In this document: piece by piece, positions 8,691 through 18,160 of the stretch
How positions within the stretch are numbered: position 1 is the stretch's first letter
Layout: each line of letters starts with the position of its first letter
DNA from: Clavibacter tessellarius
GTDB taxonomy: Bacteria; Actinomycetota; Actinomycetes; Actinomycetales; Microbacteriaceae
Length of the DNA: 59,176 nucleotides
Assembly (NCBI RefSeq): GCF_001618005.1
Contig: NZ_LQXA01000004.1
Location: 1 to 59,176 of the forward strand
Reading direction: 5' to 3'
The notes under the pieces: model-generated
What the model saw: only the letters and a program-made list of their open reading frames with translations
Told to the model about the DNA's origin: nothing
Database searches by the model: none
Translations under genes and position numbers: made by a program

Positions 8691-9698
8691 TCAGAGCGAG
8701 ACGGGCACCGCCACCCGCTCGACGGCCGAGCGCTGCGCGGCGTCCGCGAGCACGAGGGCCGCGCGGCCGTCCTCGAACGTCGGGCTGTCGGACTCCTCGC
8801 CGCGGGCCAGGCGGATGAAGGCGCGCAGCTCGGCGACGTACGCGGCGGCGTAGCGCTCGAGGAAGAAGTCCTGGTAGGGCGGCTTGCCCTCGACGCTCGT
8901 GGCGGTCGAGACGCTGACGAGGCTCGTGAGCGCGTTCGCCACCTGGAGGGATCCGCGCGAGCCGAACGCCTCGATCCGCTGGTCGTACCCGACCGCGCTG
9001 TGCCGCGAGTTCGTGATGACGACGAGCGCGCCGGTGGACGCCCGGAGCGTCACGACGGCCGTGTCGAAGTCGCCGTGCTCGCGCGCGCCGGGGTCGAAGG
9101 TCGTGGATCCGGTGGCCTGCACCTCCACGATGTCCGGCAGGAAGAAGCGCGCCATGTCGAGGTCGTGGATGGTCATGTCGCGGAAGATCCCGCCGGAGAC
9201 GCCGACGTACGCGGCGGGCGGCGCGGACGGGTCGCGGCTCACGATCGACAGCTGCTCCAGCTCGCCGACCTCTCCGGCCGCCACGCGGGCGCGCGCCTCC
9301 GCGAAGGCCGGGTCGAACCGCCGGTTGAAGCCGAGCGCGACGGGCACGCCGGCGGAGCGCACGCGGGGGAGGAGCGCGTCCACCCGGGCGATGTCGAGGT
9401 CGATGGGCTTCTCGCAGAGCACGGGCAGGCCGTGGTCGATCGCCGCCGCGATGAGGTCGACGTGCGTGGGCGTGGGGGACGCGATGAGCACGGCGTCTAT
9501 GCCGCCGGACGCCATCATCTCCGTCGCGTCCGCCGTCACCCGTCCGCCGAGCCGTGCGGAGAGGGCGTGCGCGCCGTCCACGAAGGGGTCGCAGATCCAC
9601 GCGAGCTCGGCGTCCGGATCCGCGGCGATGTTCGCGGCGTGGACCTGGCCGATGCGGCCGGTGCCGATCAGGCCGAAGCGCAGGGGGGTCGTGGTCAT
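8691..9698 (-). CDS. iolG: Gfo/Idh/MocA oxidoreductase, inositol 2-dehydrogenase-like
   Basis: 335 residues from the ATG at 9698. It opens with a Rossmann motif, GLIGTGRIGQVHAANI. CEKPIDLD holds the EKP Lys that contacts the nicotinamide and acid-base network, and IFRDMTIHDLDMARFFL carries the Asp and His of the active site; this last motif is typical of IolG. The enzyme would oxidise myo-inositol or a related polyol to a keto sugar with NAD+. It is followed downstream by the importer and preceded by the IolE-like gene, so substrate entry and the first two steps lie on one transcript. The gene symbol is given by family; substrate specificity is inferred. Confidence 0.88.
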   Translation of the reverse strand: MTTTPLRFGLIGTGRIGQVHAANIAADPDAELAWICDPFVDGAHALSARLGGRVTADATEMMASGGIDAVLIASPTPTHVDLIAAAIDHGLPVLCEKPIDLDIARVDALLPRVRSAGVPVALGFNRRFDPAFAEARARVAAGEVGELEQLSIVSRDPSAPPAAYVGVSGGIFRDMTIHDLDMARFFLPDIVEVQATGSTTFDPGAREHGDFDTAVVTLRASTGALVVITNSRHSAVGYDQRIEAFGSRGSLQVANALTSLVSVSTATSVEGKPPYQDFFLERYAAAYVAELRAFIRLARGEESDSPTFEDGRAALVLADAAQRSAVERVAVPVSL

Positions 9699-9763
9699 GG
9701 CGGCGTCCTCGTGTCTCTCAGGGGTCGTGCGCGCGGGGGCGCGTGCGGGTCGGATCGGGCGGC

Positions 9764-10681
9764 TCAGGCCCAGGCGCGGAGGGCCTCGCGGTTCACGCGC
9801 TGGTCCTCCGTGCGCTCGGCGCGGAAGGCGCGGATGTCGGCGTCGGGGGCGTTGAGCACGTCCTGCTCCACGACGATCCAGCCGTCGTAGCCCTGGGCCT
9901 CGATCGCGGTCATGACGCTCGCGAGGTCGACGTCGCCGCGGCCGAACGCCGCGAACGCGCCGGAGGACCACACCTCCCGCATGCCGCCGCCGGCCGCGAG
10001 CACGCGCCGGAGCTCGGCGCCGTCGACGTCCTTGAGGTGCAGGTGCGTGATCCGCGACCCCCACCGCGCGACGGCCGCGACCGGGTCGCCGCCCGCGATG
10101 ACGAGGTGCCCGGTGTCGAGCGTGAGGCCCACGTCCACGGCGTCGAGGAACCGGTCGACCTCCGCGGGCGACTCGACGAACGTGCCGGCGTGGTGGTGGA
10201 AGGTCGGCTCGAAGCCCGCGGCGCGCGTGATGTCCGCGGCGCGCGCGGTGTTGCGCACGAGCCGCGACCAGGCGGCGTCGTCGAGCGGGTCGGCCTCGTG
10301 GCCGCGGCCGGGAGCGGCGGCGCGCGCCGCGGATCCGCCGTCGGCGAGCGTCGGGAGCGGCAGGCGCGCGGGCCCCGCCTCGGACGCCTCCTGGAAGACG
10401 CGGAGCGACGCGTGCAGATCGGGGAGGGAGGCCGCGAACGCGTCATCGTCGGAGAGGGGCAGCTGGATCCAGCCGCCCGCGAGCTCGAGGCCCGCTCCCG
10501 CGAGCCGGTCCCGGAGCTCCCGCCCGCGGCCGAGGTACCCGACGGGGCCGAGGTCGATGCCCGCGTACCCGGTCTCCGCGAGCGCCTCCACCATGTCGTC
10601 GGGCGTCACGACCTCGGCGCCCTCGGGCGTCAGCTCGAACACGCCGAAACTCACGGGCGCGCCCGCGACGGTGGCCCTCAC
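9764..10681 (-). CDS. Sugar-phosphate isomerase/epimerase family TIM-barrel protein (IolE-like)
   Basis: About 305 residues from a GTG at 10681, the last plausible start before a stretch that does not look like protein. It is an AP_endonuc_2 barrel: metal-ligand segments include EPTFHHHAGTF, LTLDTGHLVIAGGD, ITHLHLKDVD and DGWIVVEQD. Members include inosose dehydratase IolE and hydroxypyruvate isomerases. Next to an IolG-like dehydrogenase, dehydration or isomerisation of an inosose is the likely job. It is the promoter-proximal gene of the unit. Longer readings of the frame extend into the divergent nuclease gene and are rejected. Confidence 0.85.
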   Translation of the reverse strand: MRATVAGAPVSFGVFELTPEGAEVVTPDDMVEALAETGYAGIDLGPVGYLGRGRELRDRLAGAGLELAGGWIQLPLSDDDAFAASLPDLHASLRVFQEASEAGPARLPLPTLADGGSAARAAAPGRGHEADPLDDAAWSRLVRNTARAADITRAAGFEPTFHHHAGTFVESPAEVDRFLDAVDVGLTLDTGHLVIAGGDPVAAVARWGSRITHLHLKDVDGAELRRVLAAGGGMREVWSSGAFAAFGRGDVDLASVMTAIEAQGYDGWIVVEQDVLNAPDADIRAFRAERTEDQRVNREALRAWA

Positions 10682-10789
10682 GCGGCGGATCCCAGGGGTC
10701 GGGTCGTGCGGGCCGCGGACGCGGCGGGGGTGGTGCGGGTCTGGACCATGCGGCGTCGCACTGCTCCTCGGGCCGTCGAGCGCGGATGT

Positions 10790-10806
10790 TTGTCCTGACG
10801 ATAGTA
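10790..10806 (-). promoter_or_regulatory. Promoter and candidate GntR operator of the inositol-type unit
   Basis: On the minus strand TACTAT (10806-10801) is a good -10 hexamer. The plus-strand element TTGTCCTGACGA (10790-10801, imperfect TTGT/ACGA dyad) would cover the transcription start and so could repress. It resembles TTGACCTGAC near the regulator gene. The rest of the 10682-10967 gap shows nothing else clear. Confidence 0.45.
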
Positions 10807-10962
10807 CGTGGTCCGGTGCCTCCGTCGTCGTCCGATCCGCGCCGCGCGCATGCCCCGCGGCCGGCGGCCGGGCGCCCTGCATGACGGGCGCATGACGACC
10901 CGGTGACGATCCGGCCGCGGCCTCCCGCCCGGCCCGCGGCCCGCCTACGCTCGCAGGAGGAT

Positions 10963-10976
10963 CCCCCATGTGGGGG
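10963..10976. repeat. Inverted repeat CCCCCATGTGGGGG at the nuclease start
   Basis: Six-base arms around a TG centre. It contains the ATG at 10968 and lies about 13 bases after a TACGCT (10945-10950) that could be a -10. It may be an operator or a start-codon-masking hairpin. It resembles the C-rich/G-rich dyads at 36509, 50830, 50852 and 53128. Confidence 0.4.
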
Positions 10977-13145
10977 AACCGCGACGCCGAGGGGGACGAC
11001 GCCATGACCTGCACCGAGACCGCACCCGCATCCGGATCCCCGGAGCGCCGATCGGGGCAAGCCCGCCGCATCGCCCGCCCGCTCGCCGTCGCGACCGCGC
11101 TGGCGCTCGGCCTCTCCGCGCTCGTCGCCGGTCCCGCCCAGGCCGCGACCGTCTCCATCGCCGACGTGCAGGGCACCGGCAGCGCGACCCCGTTCGCGGG
11201 CAAGGCCGTCACCGTCGAGGGCGTCGTCACGGCCGACTACCGCGGCGCGAGCGGCTACGCGGGGATCGTGATCCAGACCCGCGGCTCCGGCGGGCCGACG
11301 GACGCGACGCCCGGCGCCTCCGACGGCGTATTCGTCTACCTCGCGAGCGCCGACCCGGCCGTCGCGATCGGCGACCTCGTGCGCGTCACGGGCACCGCGT
11401 CCGAGCGCCAGGGACAGACCCAGATCGCCGCGACCGCGACCGGCCTCGTCGAGGCCGCGGTCGGCGTCCCGGCCCCGACCGCGCTGCCCGACACGCTCCG
11501 CGGCGCCGACCGCGAGTCGCTCGAGAGCATGCTCGTGACCCCGACGGGCGACTACCGGGTCGGATCCGCGCATCAGCTCGACACCTACGGCACCCTCTGG
11601 CTGAGCGCCGGCGCCGACCTCCCCGTCAAGGCCACCGACGTGGTGCGGCCGGGCGCCGAGGCCGACCGGATCGCCGCCGACAACCGCGCGCGCCGCCTCC
11701 TGCTGGACGACGGCTACAACATCCAGCTCACGAACGCGGCCTACCCCGCGGGCGCGACGCAGCCCTACTACTCGGCCGATCGGGTCGTCCGCAACGGCGA
11801 CGCGCCGGTCTTCCCGACCACGCCCTACGTGCTGGCCTACGGCTTCGACGACTGGCGCCTCCAGCCCACGACGCCCCTCACCTCGCTCGACGCGGCCGGC
11901 CGCGTGCCCACCTTCACGAGCGCGAACCCGCGGCCCGCGTCCTCGCCCGAGGTGGGCGGCGACGTGCACATCGCCGGCTTCAACGTCCTCAACTACTTCA
12001 CGACGCTCGGCGAGCGCGGCGCGAAGACGGCCGCGGAGTTCCAGCGGCAGCGGGCCAAGATCGTCACGGCCATCACGGGGCTCGACGCGCAGGTCGTGAC
12101 CCTCATGGAGATCGAGAACTCGACCCGCTTCGGCGAGCCGGCCGACACCGCGACGGCCGACCTCGTGCGCGGCCTGAACGACGCGGCGGGGAAGCCGGTG
12201 TGGGACTACGTGCGCACCCCGGGCGCGCTGCAGTCGACGCCCACCGACGAGATCCAGAACGCGATCATCTACCGCACGGACGCCGTCACGCCGGTCGGCG
12301 CCGCGGCCACGCAGATCGACGAGACGGTCTGGGGCAACGCCCGCGAGCCGATCGCGCAGTCGTTCCGCGGCGGCGACCAGACCTTCACGGTCGTCGCGAA
12401 CCACCTCAAGTCGAAGTCGGGCTCGGGCACGCAGCCGGCCGACGGCCAGGGCTTCTTCAACGCCGACCGCGTCGCGCAGGCGAAGGCCGTGGCGCGGTTC
12501 GCGGGCGAGCTGCAGGCGTCGAGCGGATCCGACCTCGTCTACCTCCTCGGCGACTTCAACGCGTACTCGGAGGAGGACCCGATCCAGGTCCTCCGCGACG
12601 CGGGCTTCGTCGACCTGGTGCCCGCCAAGGCCCCGGGGGAGCGCACGTACTCGTTCGACGGCGAGGTCGGATCCCTCGACCACGTCCTCGCGACGCGCGC
12701 CGGCGCCGACCGCGTCACGGGCGTCGGCGTCTGGGACGTCAACGCGCCCGAGTGGGCCGCGCGCGAGTACGGCGGCGCCGCCACCGACGGATCCAGCGCC
12801 TTCCGCTCGAGCGACCACGACCCCGTGAAGGTCGGGCTCGACACCGTGCGCGACGCCGCGCACCTCGTCGGGTACGCCGACCGCCTGCTCGTGCGCGGCG
12901 GGCAGCCGGTGAGGTACGCGGTCAAGCTCGCGTCGGCGGCGACCGCGCCGACCGGCCTCGTGCAGATCCTCGACGGGGGCCGCGCCATCGCCTCCGTCGA
13001 CCTGACCGCGGCCGACGCGGGCCGCGCGACCGTCACCCTGCCGCGCCTGTCCCGCGGCATCCACCTGCTCACCGCCGCCTACGCGGGCGACTCCGCGGCG
13101 CGCGGCGCGCGCACGCTCTGGCCGTCGATCGTCCTCGTCTGGTAG
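10968..13145 (+). CDS. Secreted ExeM/NucH-type extracellular endonuclease
   Basis: 725 residues. AGGAGG at 10955-10960 supports the ATG at 10968; an alternative ATG at 11004 gives a more classical signal peptide without the acidic lead. A hydrophobic core (LAVATALALGLSALVAGPAQA) ends in an AxA signal-peptidase site near residue 59. Residues about 60-170 are an OB-fold-like region (AVTVEGVVTADY), and about 330-640 an endonuclease/exonuclease/phosphatase domain with HIAGFNVLNYF, LMEIENS, VVANHLKSK, YLLGDFNAY and SSDHDPV. The end is an Ig-like repeat domain. Such enzymes degrade extracellular DNA for nutrition or biofilm turnover. It is transcribed divergently from the inositol-type unit. Confidence 0.9.
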   Translation: MWGNRDAEGDDAMTCTETAPASGSPERRSGQARRIARPLAVATALALGLSALVAGPAQAATVSIADVQGTGSATPFAGKAVTVEGVVTADYRGASGYAGIVIQTRGSGGPTDATPGASDGVFVYLASADPAVAIGDLVRVTGTASERQGQTQIAATATGLVEAAVGVPAPTALPDTLRGADRESLESMLVTPTGDYRVGSAHQLDTYGTLWLSAGADLPVKATDVVRPGAEADRIAADNRARRLLLDDGYNIQLTNAAYPAGATQPYYSADRVVRNGDAPVFPTTPYVLAYGFDDWRLQPTTPLTSLDAAGRVPTFTSANPRPASSPEVGGDVHIAGFNVLNYFTTLGERGAKTAAEFQRQRAKIVTAITGLDAQVVTLMEIENSTRFGEPADTATADLVRGLNDAAGKPVWDYVRTPGALQSTPTDEIQNAIIYRTDAVTPVGAAATQIDETVWGNAREPIAQSFRGGDQTFTVVANHLKSKSGSGTQPADGQGFFNADRVAQAKAVARFAGELQASSGSDLVYLLGDFNAYSEEDPIQVLRDAGFVDLVPAKAPGERTYSFDGEVGSLDHVLATRAGADRVTGVGVWDVNAPEWAAREYGGAATDGSSAFRSSDHDPVKVGLDTVRDAAHLVGYADRLLVRGGQPVRYAVKLASAATAPTGLVQILDGGRAIASVDLTAADAGRATVTLPRLSRGIHLLTAAYAGDSAARGARTLWPSIVLVW

Positions 13146-13237
13146 ACCGTCGGCCGGCGGGACCCGCGTGGAATGCCCGCGGGTCCCGCCCGGTTGGACC
13201 CCCTGACCGCACGAGCGACACGAGAAGAGGACACACC

Positions 13238-13639
13238 ATGGCCACCACCGAGCTCACGCAGGAGAACTTCGAGAGCATCGTCGACTCCAATGGCATCGTC
13301 GTCGTCGACTTCTGGGCCGACTGGTGCGGCCCCTGCAAGCAGTTCGCGCCCGTCTTCGACAGGTCGAGCGAGAAGCACGCCGACATCGTGCACGGCAAGG
13401 TCGACACCGAGGCGCAGCAGTTCCTCGCGCAGCAGGCGAACATCTCCGCCATCCCCACGCTCATGATCTTCAAGGACCAGACCCTCATCTTCAGCCAGGC
13501 CGGCGCGCTGCCCGCTCCGGCGCTCGAGTCCCTCATCGAGGAGGTGCGCGCCGTCGACGTGGCCGCCCTCAAGGAGCAGGCCGCCGCCGAGGCCGCGCAG
13601 GCGACGCCCGGCGCGAGCGCCGACCCGACCGCGATCTGA
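13238..13639 (+). CDS. trxA: Thioredoxin
   Basis: 133 residues. The redox motif WCGPC lies at about residue 30 within VVDFWADWCGPCKQF, and the cis-Pro segment is AIPTLMIF. The family is usually about 107 residues; here a 25-residue Ala/Glu-rich tail (ALKEQAAAEAAQATPGASAD) is added. It reduces protein disulphides in the cytosol. An AGAGGACAC stretch ahead of the ATG serves as ribosome site. It is monocistronic: a strong hairpin terminator follows 18 bases after the stop. Thioredoxins with such short tails are common in related genera; which reductase serves it is not visible here. Confidence 0.93.
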   Translation: MATTELTQENFESIVDSNGIVVVDFWADWCGPCKQFAPVFDRSSEKHADIVHGKVDTEAQQFLAQQANISAIPTLMIFKDQTLIFSQAGALPAPALESLIEEVRAVDVAALKEQAAAEAAQATPGASADPTAI

Positions 13640-13657
13640 TCCGCGCCTGATCCGCGC

Positions 13658-13690
13658 CGACGGCCCCTCCCCAGCCGGGAGGGGCCGTCG
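13658..13690 (+). terminator. Terminator hairpin after thioredoxin
   Basis: CGACGGCCCCTCCC (13658-13671) pairs perfectly with 13677-13690 around a 5-base loop; no strong U-tract, as is usual at this GC content. Confidence 0.8.
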
Positions 13691-13737
13691 TCGTCCCGAG
13701 CCACCGCATCGCCCCCGTCCGCGCCGGGCGCCCCGGA

Positions 13738-13743
13738 TACCAT
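13738..13743 (+). promoter_or_regulatory. -10 element TACCAT, leaderless start of recQ
   Basis: TACCAT is preceded by GGA (GGATACCAT) and ends 7 bases before the ATG at 13751, so transcription would begin at or next to the start codon. Confidence 0.45.
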
Positions 13744-13750
13744 TGCCCCG

Positions 13751-15637
13751 ATGACCAACTCCCCTCCCGCTCCCGTCGACGCCGCGCCGTCGTCCCCCGC
13801 GCTGGCCCCCGCCCTCGAGCGCCTCGGCACGGTCTTCGGGTACGACGCGTTCCGCGGCGACCAGCAGGAGATCGTCGAGCACGTCATCGGCGGCGGCGAC
13901 GCCCTCGTGCTCATGCCCACGGGCGGCGGCAAGTCGCTCTGCTACCAGATCCCGAGCCTCGTGCGCGCGGGCACCGGCGTCGTCATCTCGCCCCTCATCG
14001 CGCTCATGCAGGACCAGGTCGACGCGCTCCGGGCGGTCGGCGTGAAGGCCGCGTTCCTCAACTCCACGCAAGACCTCGAGACCAGCCGCGAGGTGGAGCG
14101 CGCGCTCCTCGACGGCGACCTCGACCTCCTCTACCTCGCGCCCGAGCGCCTCATCCTCGACCGGATGGGGCGCCTGCTCGACGAGGCGCCCATCGCCCTC
14201 TTCGCCATCGACGAGGCGCACTGCGTCTCCCAGTGGGGTCACGACTTCCGCAAGGACTACCTGGCGCTGTCCATGCTCCAGGAGCGCTGGCCGGACGTGC
14301 CGCGCATCGCGCTCACGGCCACGGCCAACGAGGCCACGCACGCCGACATCACGGCGCGGCTCGGCCTGCAGGACGCGCGCCACTTCGTCTCCTCGTTCGA
14401 CCGGCCGAACATCCGCTACCGCATCGTGCCCAAGGCCGAGCCGCGCAAGCAGCTCATCGACCTCATCCGGAACGAGCACGCGGGCGACGCGGGCATCGTC
14501 TACTGCCTCTCGCGGAAGACCGTGGAGCAGACGGCCGAGGCGCTGAACAAGCAGGGCATCACCGCGCTGCCGTACCACGCGGGCCTCGACGCCGCCGTGC
14601 GCCAGCGCAACCAGGCGCGCTTCCTCCGCGAGGACGGCATCGTCATGTGCGCCACCATCGCGTTCGGCATGGGCATCGACAAGCCGGACGTGCGCTTCGT
14701 CGCGCACGTCGACCTGCCCAAGTCCATCGAGGGCTACTACCAGGAGACCGGCCGCGCGGGCCGCGACGGCCTCCCGTCCACCGCGTGGCTCGCCTACGGC
14801 CTGCAGGACGTGGTGCAGCAGCGCCGCATGATCGACCAGTCCGAGGGCGACGCGCAGCACCGCCGGCGCCTGTCGCAGCACCTCGACGCGATGCTCGCCC
14901 TCTGCGAGACCGTCGGCTGCCGGCGCGTGCAGCTCCTCCGCTACTTCGGCGAGGAGACGGGGCCCTGCGGCAACTGCGACACGTGCCTCGAGCCCGTCGA
15001 GACGTGGGACGCCACGGTGCCGTCGCAGAAGCTGCTGTCCACGATCGTGCGGCTGCAGCGGGAGCGGAACCAGCGCTTCGGGGCCGCGCACCTCATCGAC
15101 ATCCTGCTCGGCAACGAGACCGACCGCGTGCGGCAGCAGGGGCACGACCAGCTCACCACGTTCGGCATCGGCGGCGAGCTCACCGACGTGCAGTGGCGCG
15201 GGGTCGTCCGGCAGCTGCTCGCGCAGGGCCTCCTCGGCGTGAGCGACGACGGCTACGGCACCCTCGTGATCACGGCGGGCAGCGGCGACGTGCTCACGGG
15301 CGCCCGGAAGGTGCCCATGCGGCAGGAGCCGGAGCGCATCGTGCGCGGCCGCGGCACCCGCACCACGCGGGCCAAGGGCGGCCAGGTCCTCGACCTGCCC
15401 GAGGAGGCGCAGGGCCTGTTCGAGGCCCTCCGCGCCTGGCGGTCGGAGCAGGCGAAGGAGCAGGGCGTGCCCGCGTACGTCGTGTTCGCCGACGTCACCC
15501 TGCGCGAGGTCGCGACCGTGCGCCCGCAGGACCTCGGGCAGCTCGCCGGCATCACGGGCGTGGGCCAGAAGAAGCTCGACACGTACGGCGAGGGGCTCCT
15601 CACGGTCGTCCGGGCGGAGGCCGCGCCGACCGTCTGA
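13751..15637 (+). CDS. recQ: ATP-dependent DNA helicase RecQ
   Basis: 628 residues, typical for bacterial RecQ. Walker A is [14 protein letters not shown] (near residue 57), the DEAH box with aromatic loop is [15 protein letters not shown], and motif VI is [11 protein letters not shown] zinc module is given by CETVGCRR and GPCGNCDTC near residues 395-415, followed by an RQC winged helix. A C-terminal HRDC domain begins about residue 545 ([24 protein letters not shown]). The enzyme unwinds DNA 3' to 5' in RecF-pathway recombination and fork rescue. It has its own leaderless promoter and a downstream hairpin, so it is a single-gene unit. Two long overlapping open frames across it are shadows. 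Confidence 0.97.
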   Translation: MTNSPPAPVDAAPSSPALAPALERLGTVFGYDAFRGDQQEIVEHVIGGGDALVLMPTGGGKSLCYQIPSLVRAGTGVVISPLIALMQDQVDALRAVGVKAAFLNSTQDLETSREVERALLDGDLDLLYLAPERLILDRMGRLLDEAPIALFAIDEAHCVSQWGHDFRKDYLALSMLQERWPDVPRIALTATANEATHADITARLGLQDARHFVSSFDRPNIRYRIVPKAEPRKQLIDLIRNEHAGDAGIVYCLSRKTVEQTAEALNKQGITALPYHAGLDAAVRQRNQARFLREDGIVMCATIAFGMGIDKPDVRFVAHVDLPKSIEGYYQETGRAGRDGLPSTAWLAYGLQDVVQQRRMIDQSEGDAQHRRRLSQHLDAMLALCETVGCRRVQLLRYFGEETGPCGNCDTCLEPVETWDATVPSQKLLSTIVRLQRERNQRFGAAHLIDILLGNETDRVRQQGHDQLTTFGIGGELTDVQWRGVVRQLLAQGLLGVSDDGYGTLVITAGSGDVLTGARKVPMRQEPERIVRGRGTRTTRAKGGQVLDLPEEAQGLFEALRAWRSEQAKEQGVPAYVVFADVTLREVATVRPQDLGQLAGITGVGQKKLDTYGEGLLTVVRAEAAPTV

Positions 15638-15651
15638 CCGGGAGAGGGACC

Positions 15652-15681
15652 CGGTCCCGAGCCTCGAGGGCTGCGGGACCG
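15652..15681 (+). terminator. Terminator hairpin after recQ
   Basis: CGGTCCCG (15652-15659) pairs with CGGGACCG (15674-15681), and the loop holds a nested AGCC/GGCT stem. In the rest of the 345-base gap (15638-15982) only the operator at 15934 and the promoter region of the next gene are evident. Confidence 0.65.
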
Positions 15682-15933
15682 AGCCGCGCACACGACCGAC
15701 TTTTACCCGAAGACCGGTCCGGCGCTGGCGGGACAGCTCACCCGAAGAGCTGTCGCCGTTGCCCACGATCGTACTGGTCCGCCCACGGCCGTCGGCGCGG
15801 GTTGTGGGGAGTCGTCGTTGCCGCTAGCGGACCGTGCAAGAGGGAGACGGCGCCGGACGCCTCTCGTGTAAACAGCGTGTAACAGGAGGCCGCAGACGCT
15901 TCATCACCATTGCCAACAACGCATGGCGTATTT

Positions 15934-15945
15934 GTAATATGTCAC
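15934..15945. promoter_or_regulatory. Operator candidate GTAATATGTCAC upstream of the GH127 gene
   Basis: The 12-mer, in a strongly AT-rich patch of a GC-rich genome, is the exact reverse complement of GTGACATATTAC at 27214-27225 in front of the hydroxyproline genes. It has partial dyad symmetry (GTnAnATnTnAC), as expected for FCD-type GntR dimers. It lies 38-49 bases ahead of the GH127 start, overlapping the likely promoter. Confidence 0.7.
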
Positions 15946-15982
15946 CTACCACCGGCCGCCCGAGGCCGAGCGAGGGAGCGGG

Positions 15983-18004
15983 ATGGCTGTGACAGGAGCT
16001 CATGCGCGTGCGGCAGGCGAGGCCGCCGGGCGTCCCGCGGTGGACCCGAGGACGGGCCGCCGCCGCCCGCTCGGCTCCGCCGCCGTCACCCTCGAGGCCG
16101 GGCTCCTCGCCGCGTGGCAGGAGCGCAACCGCGCGCGCACCATCCCGCACGCCATCGCCTCCATGACCGCCGCCGGCAACCTCGACGACCTCCGCGCCGC
16201 GGTCGACGGCCCGGGGGAGCGCCCGGTCCCGCGCTACCCGTTCCTCGACACGGACGTCTACAAGACCCTCGAGGGCATCGCCTACGAGGTGGGCCGCGGC
16301 ACCGCGGACGCGGCGTCGCGCGCCTTCCTCGCGGAGGCGACCGACGTGCTCGAGCGCGTGCAGGCCGCTGACGGGTACATCGGCTCGTACGTGCAGCGAC
16401 CGGGATCCGACCGTGAGCCCTGGACCGACCTCGCCTGGGGCCACGAGCTCTACAACCTCGGGCACCTGATCCAGGCGGCCGTCGCCGACTCCCGGCAGGG
16501 CGGCGACGGCCGTCTCCTGGCCGTCGCCCGCCGGTTCGCGGACGCCGCCGTCCGCGAGTTCGGGCCGGACGGCCGCGTCGAGGTGTGCGGGCACCCCGAG
16601 GTCGAGATGGCGCTCGTCGAGCTCCATCGCGAGACGGGGGAGCGCGCGTACCTCGACCTCGCATCCGCCTTCGTCGACCGGCGCGGGCACGGCACCGTCG
16701 CCATCCGCATCTTCCCGGCCGAGTACTTCCAGGACGCGCACCCGTTCCGCGAGATGCCCGCCGTCACGGGCCACGCCGTCCGGATGGCGTACCTCGCCGC
16801 GGGCGCCACCGACGTGGCCGTGGAGACGGGCGACGCGGAGCTGCTCGCCGCCTCCGTCCGCCTCTTCGACGACGCCGTGCGCACCCGCCTCTACGTGACC
16901 GGCGGCCTCGGCAGCCGCCACTCGGACGAGGCCATCGGCGACGCGTACGAGCTGCCGAGCGAGCGCTCCTACAGCGAGACGTGCGCCGCGATCGCCGTCA
17001 TGCAGTGGGCCTGGCGCCTCTTCCTCGCGACCGGCGAGCCCCGCTTCCTCGACACGCACGAGACCGTGCTGCTGAACGCCTACGCGGTCGGCCTCTCCGC
17101 CGACGGCACCGGCTTCTTCTACGACAACCCGCTGCAGCGGCGCCCCGACCACCACGCGCAGTCGGGCGCCGAGACCGAGGGCGAGCTGATGCGCCGCCCG
17201 TGGTTCACCTGCCCGTGCTGCCCGCCGAACATCGTGCGCTGGATGAGCGAGCTGCAGGACCACGTGGCGGTGCAGGACGGCGACGACCTCGTGATCGCGC
17301 ATCCCGCCGCCTGCGTCATCCGCACGGACGCGCTCGACGTGCGCGTCTCCACCGACTACCCGTGGGACGGCGCCGTGCGCATCGAGGTGCTGCGCGCATC
17401 CGGTGCCGCGACCGGGCTCGTGATCCGCCGGCCCGGCTGGTGCCGCACCGCGACCGCCTCCGTGCAGGCGGCCGACGGCACGACCGCGGCGGTCGACGCG
17501 AGGGCGGGCGACGGGTGGATCCGCGTCACCCGCCCCTGGGCCGCCGGCGACGCCCTCGTGGTCGAGCTCGACATGCCCGTGCGCGCCCTCGGATCCCACC
17601 CGCACCTCGACGCGACGCGCGGCAGCCTCGCGGTCGCCCGCGGACCCGTCGTCTACGCCGTCGAGCAGCAGGACGCGGGCGCGTCCGTCGACGACCTGCT
17701 CCTCGACCCGCGCGACCTCGCGACGGCACGGATCGTGCCGCTCCCGATCGCCGAGCCGTGGGGTCCGGTCGCCGACCCGGCAGCCGCCGACCCCGCCGCA
17801 CCCGCACCCGGCGTCGCGCTCGCCGTGCGCCTCCGACGTTCCGCCCCCGCCCCGGACGAGCTCTACCCCGAGGTCGTCCCCGGCACCCCCGCCCCCGCCG
17901 CGTCACCCGATCCCGTCGACGCGGTCCTCGTGCCCTACGCCCTCTGGGGCAACCGGGCGCCGGGGGCCATGCGGGTCTGGATCCGCGCGGCCGACACCGG
18001 CTGA
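15983..18004 (+). CDS. GH127 beta-L-arabinofuranosidase (HypBA1/DUF1680 family), cytoplasmic
   Basis: 673 residues, close to the 658 of Bifidobacterium HypBA1. It has an (alpha/alpha)6 barrel: GYIGSYVQ and WGHELYNLGHLIQAAV lie in residues about 130-165. The zinc-thiolate catalytic site is complete: SYSETCAAIA supplies Glu and Cys near residue 333, and TCPCCPPNIVRWM supplies the nucleophile Cys and its neighbour near residue 412. The characterised enzyme releases L-arabinose from beta-1,2-linked arabinofuranosides attached to hydroxyproline. There is no signal peptide, so it should act on imported glycopeptides or oligosaccharides. It heads the plus-strand locus whose later genes import peptides, cut at Pro/Hyp and degrade hydroxyproline. 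GAGGGAGCGGG precedes the ATG. Confidence 0.92.
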   Translation: MAVTGAHARAAGEAAGRPAVDPRTGRRRPLGSAAVTLEAGLLAAWQERNRARTIPHAIASMTAAGNLDDLRAAVDGPGERPVPRYPFLDTDVYKTLEGIAYEVGRGTADAASRAFLAEATDVLERVQAADGYIGSYVQRPGSDREPWTDLAWGHELYNLGHLIQAAVADSRQGGDGRLLAVARRFADAAVREFGPDGRVEVCGHPEVEMALVELHRETGERAYLDLASAFVDRRGHGTVAIRIFPAEYFQDAHPFREMPAVTGHAVRMAYLAAGATDVAVETGDAELLAASVRLFDDAVRTRLYVTGGLGSRHSDEAIGDAYELPSERSYSETCAAIAVMQWAWRLFLATGEPRFLDTHETVLLNAYAVGLSADGTGFFYDNPLQRRPDHHAQSGAETEGELMRRPWFTCPCCPPNIVRWMSELQDHVAVQDGDDLVIAHPAACVIRTDALDVRVSTDYPWDGAVRIEVLRASGAATGLVIRRPGWCRTATASVQAADGTTAAVDARAGDGWIRVTRPWAAGDALVVELDMPVRALGSHPHLDATRGSLAVARGPVVYAVEQQDAGASVDDLLLDPRDLATARIVPLPIAEPWGPVADPAAADPAAPAPGVALAVRLRRSAPAPDELYPEVVPGTPAPAASPDPVDAVLVPYALWGNRAPGAMRVWIRAADTG

Positions 18005-18024
18005 TCCGCCGCCCCGCACGCGCG

Positions 18025-18052
18025 CCGCCCGGGTCCACCCGACCCGGGGCGG
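18025..18052 (+). terminator. Intercistronic hairpin between GH127 and binding-protein genes
   Basis: CCGCCCGGGT (18025-18034) pairs with ACCCGGGGCGG (18042-18052) with one bulged base. It stands in a 156-base gap, so it could stop part of the transcripts or protect the 3' end of the GH127 message. Confidence 0.45.
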
Positions 18053-18160
18053 ACGCCCGCACCTCCTCCCGCACCTCCTTCCCGCAGTTCCCATCGCACG
18101 ACCCCGTCCGTCATTCCCGCCCCGGTGCGCTCCGGCCGCCATCCACGAAACGAGAGTCCG

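Noticed and set aside
10443-13064. 873-residue minus-strand frame over the nuclease gene
   Set aside because: The plus strand encodes signal peptide and nuclease motifs; the minus frame has no recognisable domain.
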